Source: Culturomica sp. (GTDB taxonomy: Bacteria; Bacteroidota; Bacteroidia; Bacteroidales; Marinifilaceae). From it: 64,000 nt of DNA. How positions within the stretch are numbered: position 1 is the first letter of the stretch; each line of letters opens with the position of its first letter. Shown piece after piece: positions 61,887 through 64,000 of the stretch. The stretch lies in the NCBI GenBank assembly GCA_031271755.1, contig JAISVB010000067.1, forward strand, positions 56,482 through 120,481. Reading direction: 5' to 3'. Position numbers and translations under genes: made by a program. Under the pieces are notes generated by a model. The model was not told where the DNA came from. It saw only the letters and a program-made list of their open reading frames with translations, and ran no database searches.

Positions 61887-63689
61887 ATGAGCAAAAAAAC
61901 ATTCAATCCCCAAGAGTGGACAACCCCCAACAACACCCCGGCTACTCCGAACACCAACCCAACCACCGGCATCGAAACCATCACCGCCCGGATCGAAGCC
62001 GCCACCGCCGACATAGCCCCCAACTACACCGATTGGCGCGACACAGGCTTCGCCCTTGCCGACGCCTTGGGAGAAAACGGACGGAACTACTACCACCGCC
62101 TAAGCCGCTTCAACCCCGGCTACACCCCAAACGAAACCGACCAGCAATACGACAACTGCCTCAAAGCCCACGGGCACGGCATCACCATCAAAACACTCTA
62201 CCACCTGGCCAAACAGGCAGGCATCGACATCTCCACTCCGGACATCTCCAAATTATCAAATTACCATTCTGGCAATTTGGCAAAACAAACAACAAATACC
62301 TGCAAATTGTCATTTTGCCAAAATAGAGAAATGGAAAAATCGGAAACTTTAAAACAAACAGACGAAGAACCGGCGCCCCCACCCGGTGCCCCCGGCCCCG
62401 CCAAAATCTATGCCCTTCTACCCAACTACCTGCGGCAAATAGCCGGATACGCCAACTCAAATGAAGACGCCGACCTCCTCCTCCTCGGCTCCTTAACAGT
62501 CATCTCCGCCTGCCTGTCCAACATCTACGGAATCTATGGCGGAGTAACCGTACACCCCAACCTCTTCCTCTTTGTCACCGCACAGGCATCCGCAGGCAAA
62601 GGCCGCCTCTCCCTTTGCCGCCGGTTAGTCGAACCCATACACCGCCAACTGAGAGAACTCAACAAACTCGAAATAGACCAATACAAACGCAAACAAGCAC
62701 AATACATAGCCAACAAAAAGGACCCCGACACCCAACAACCCGAAGAACCGCCCCTACGGGTCCTCTTCATACCCGCCAACAGCAGCGCAACAGCCGTATT
62801 CCAAATACTCAACGACAACAACGGCGTAGGCCTCATGTTCGAAACAGAAGGCGACACACTCGCCCAAACCTTCAAAACCGAACACGGCAACTACTCCGAT
62901 GGATTCCGCAAAGCCTTCCACCACGAAAAAATATCCTACCTCCGCCGAAAAGACCGCGAATACGTCACCCTCGAAATCCCCAAACTGTCCGCCCTCCTCT
63001 CCGGCACACCCCGTCAGGTGCAAAGCCTCATACCCGACGCCGAAAACGGACTCTTCAGCCGCTTCATATTTTACCACATGAACATCCGCCTCCAATGGAT
63101 AAACGTTTTCGCCTGCGACCCCAACGAATCATTAGACCAGCGCTTCAACCGCTTCGGAGAACAATTCCTCGGCTTCCACCAAACCCTCAACCAACACCCA
63201 AACATACGCTTCACCCTCTCCGGCAGCCAACAAACCGCCTTCAACCACTACTTTGAACAAGCCCAACAACAATACTGGGAACTCCTGGGAAACGACTACA
63301 TCGGCACCATCCGCCGCCTCGGCCTGACCACCTTCCGCATCACCATGATACTCACCATACTCCGCATCATGGACACCGGCGACATTAGCGAAACCATCAC
63401 CTGCACAGATACCGACTTCCAAATCGCCATGGAAATAACCAAAACCCTCCAACAACACGCCGCCTATATCTTCCGGCAACTTCCCACCACCACACCCGCA
63501 CCAACCACCAACCCCAAAATGGCACTCTACCAAGCCTTGCCCGCCCAATTCAACCGGACAACATACACACAAATAGCCGCCCAACTCCAAATCCCCGAAA
63601 GCACCGCCGACAAACAAATCGCCCGCTTCCTCAACGCCGGCCTGCTGATCCGCCAAACGCATGGTAACTACACAAAGAAAGACACTTAA
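61887..63689 (+). CDS. DUF3987 ATPase/helicase-like protein with PriCT-like N-terminus
   Basis: 600 residues. Residues ~30-110 resemble a PriCT-type primase-associated domain (YTDWRDTGFALADALGENGR, FNPGYTPNETDQQYDNC). A linker (~120-165) is AT-rich in DNA and unusual in composition. Residues ~170-540 are the DUF3987 domain with a Walker-A-like TAQASAGKGRLS (~231-242), FETEGDTLAQTF (Walker B-like) and SALLSGTPRQVQSLI. The C-terminal ~60 residues form a winged-helix-like segment (TYTQIAAQLQIPESTADKQI). With the preceding VirE-N-like gene it probably forms a replication module. Coding strand is extremely C-rich. Confidence 0.8.
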   Translation: MSKKTFNPQEWTTPNNTPATPNTNPTTGIETITARIEAATADIAPNYTDWRDTGFALADALGENGRNYYHRLSRFNPGYTPNETDQQYDNCLKAHGHGITIKTLYHLAKQAGIDISTPDISKLSNYHSGNLAKQTTNTCKLSFCQNREMEKSETLKQTDEEPAPPPGAPGPAKIYALLPNYLRQIAGYANSNEDADLLLLGSLTVISACLSNIYGIYGGVTVHPNLFLFVTAQASAGKGRLSLCRRLVEPIHRQLRELNKLEIDQYKRKQAQYIANKKDPDTQQPEEPPLRVLFIPANSSATAVFQILNDNNGVGLMFETEGDTLAQTFKTEHGNYSDGFRKAFHHEKISYLRRKDREYVTLEIPKLSALLSGTPRQVQSLIPDAENGLFSRFIFYHMNIRLQWINVFACDPNESLDQRFNRFGEQFLGFHQTLNQHPNIRFTLSGSQQTAFNHYFEQAQQQYWELLGNDYIGTIRRLGLTTFRITMILTILRIMDTGDISETITCTDTDFQIAMEITKTLQQHAAYIFRQLPTTTPAPTTNPKMALYQALPAQFNRTTYTQIAAQLQIPESTADKQIARFLNAGLLIRQTHGNYTKKDT

Positions 63690-63788
63690 AAACCTGTTAA
63701 TATTCTCAATAATACTAATGCCCGTACAGAAAATATATAGAATTTTAAAAGTCATCCATAACGAGTGTAACACTATTGAAATTATTGT

Positions 63789-63829
63789 GGACAATTTTTG
63801 TCCTTATATGAATTTTATTTATATTTTTG
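63789..63829 (+). promoter_or_regulatory. promoter and operator-like palindrome of the XRE gene
   Basis: GGACAA-TTT-TTGTCC (63789-63803) overlaps the -33 TTTG (63797-63800). The -7 box TATTTTTG is at 63822-63829, 21 bases on. A regulator bound here could block its own transcription. Confidence 0.6.
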
Positions 63830-63852
63830 CATAAAATCAAATTTTGTTATAT

Positions 63853-64000
63853 ATGACAATAGGCGAGCAGTTGAGAATTTTAAGAGAAAAAACAGAACTT
63901 TCCTTGAGGGAAGTTTCAACTCAAATTGGAGTCGATGCTTCTTTATTGGGAAAAATAGAGAGAAATGAAAGACAACCAACAAAGGAGCAACTAAAACACA
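63853..64000 (+). CDS. XRE-family helix-turn-helix regulator (truncated by window end)
   Basis: 49 residues are visible, starting MTIGEQLRILREKTELSLRE and containing a complete HTH_3 core (VSTQIGVDASLLGKIERNER) with the sequence continuing past 64000. This N-terminal type is common in short regulators before DNA methyltransferases or restriction genes in Bacteroidetes, so the element's cargo may be a restriction-modification system; that is inference. The gene has lower GC and ordinary strand composition, unlike the preceding element genes, hinting at separate acquisition. Confidence 0.8.
   Translation, partial: MTIGEQLRILREKTELSLREVSTQIGVDASLLGKIERNERQPTKEQLKH

Larger units (their letters stand above)
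57596..64000 (+). mobile_element. integrative element, mnmE-proximal end
   Basis: From the mnmE stop onward, all genes are plus strand and accessory: multi-HTH protein, tyrosine recombinase, a small interrupted gene, two HTH proteins, VirE-N-like protein, DUF3987 ATPase, XRE regulator. This order (recombinase near att, excisionase-like HTHs, VirE-N/DUF3987 replication-type pair) is typical of Bacteroidetes mobilisable or integrative elements. The coding strand is strongly C- and A-rich and G-poor compared with the chromosome. The far end, mobilisation genes and cargo are outside the window. Confidence 0.8.

Noticed and set aside
63132..63794. Long minus-strand frame opposite the DUF3987 gene
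   Set aside because: Glycine/valine-rich shadow produced by the C-rich plus strand; the plus frame has real domains.
57614..64000. CRISPR array or toxin-antitoxin pair in the element
   Set aside because: No regularly spaced identical repeats, and no recognisable toxin partner for the HTH proteins in the visible part.

Overview
The window comes from a member of the Bacteroidales. Evidence: promoters of the form TTTG-N19-20-TAnnTTTG, mostly no Shine-Dalgarno sequences, and clade-typical genes (fused secDF, gldA-gldF-gldG, a DUF2723/GT117 protein, a ~290-residue sigma-70 factor, a PorT-like barrel protein, FloA/NfeD, a group-B-like [FeFe] hydrogenase). I cannot name the genus. No CRISPR array or rRNA is present.

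Layout. 1-2 kb: the end of gpmI, a DUF3109 gene, tRNA-His and an omega-amidase. 2.1-9 kb (minus): a five-gene methionine block in which a DUF39/COG1900 protein, an NIL-domain ferredoxin and a UPF0280/COG2122 protein lead into metH and metF. The first three are the families known from sulfide-dependent homocysteine synthesis in methanogens. 9.3-15.6 kb: S41 peptidase lipoprotein, barrel protein, CPA2 antiporter and [FeFe] hydrogenase. 15.7-23.6 kb: secDF, mdh, CPBP protease, ddl, tRNA-Arg, a DUF6913-like gene and dapA. 23.6-29.9 kb (minus): a contiguous run pgpH-lacI-gldA-gldF-gldG. 30-34.3 kb: folE-fabD, nfeD-floA, lysA. 34.7-44.6 kb: lysC, rsmF-prmA, murB, carB, a membrane-anchored AraC-like regulator and a divergent sigma-70 factor. 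44.8-54.3 kb: GH20 hexosaminidase lipoprotein, a 57-residue unannotated protein, a B12/radical SAM protein, a DUF3298-like lipoprotein, prfB with an intact +1 frameshift site, and a DUF2723 protein. dapA, lysA and lysC together cover the ends of the aspartate/lysine/DAP pathway and share aspartate-derived precursors with the homocysteine block.

54.4-57.6 kb holds tRNA-Gln, a Bacteroides-type tyrosine recombinase, two tandem tRNA-Leu genes and mnmE. Directly after the mnmE stop codon the composition changes: the coding strand becomes rich in C and A and poor in G. From here to the window end lies one end of an integrative element: a zinc-finger protein with four excisionase-like helix-turn-helix repeats, a tyrosine recombinase, a small gene broken at an A8 tract, two further HTH proteins, a BT4734/VirE-N-type protein, a DUF3987 ATPase and a truncated XRE regulator whose promoter overlaps a palindrome. 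The last 18 bases of mnmE are the same site used by SGI1-type islands in enterobacteria, so this is probably site-specific insertion into mnmE. The element's far end and cargo lie outside the window.
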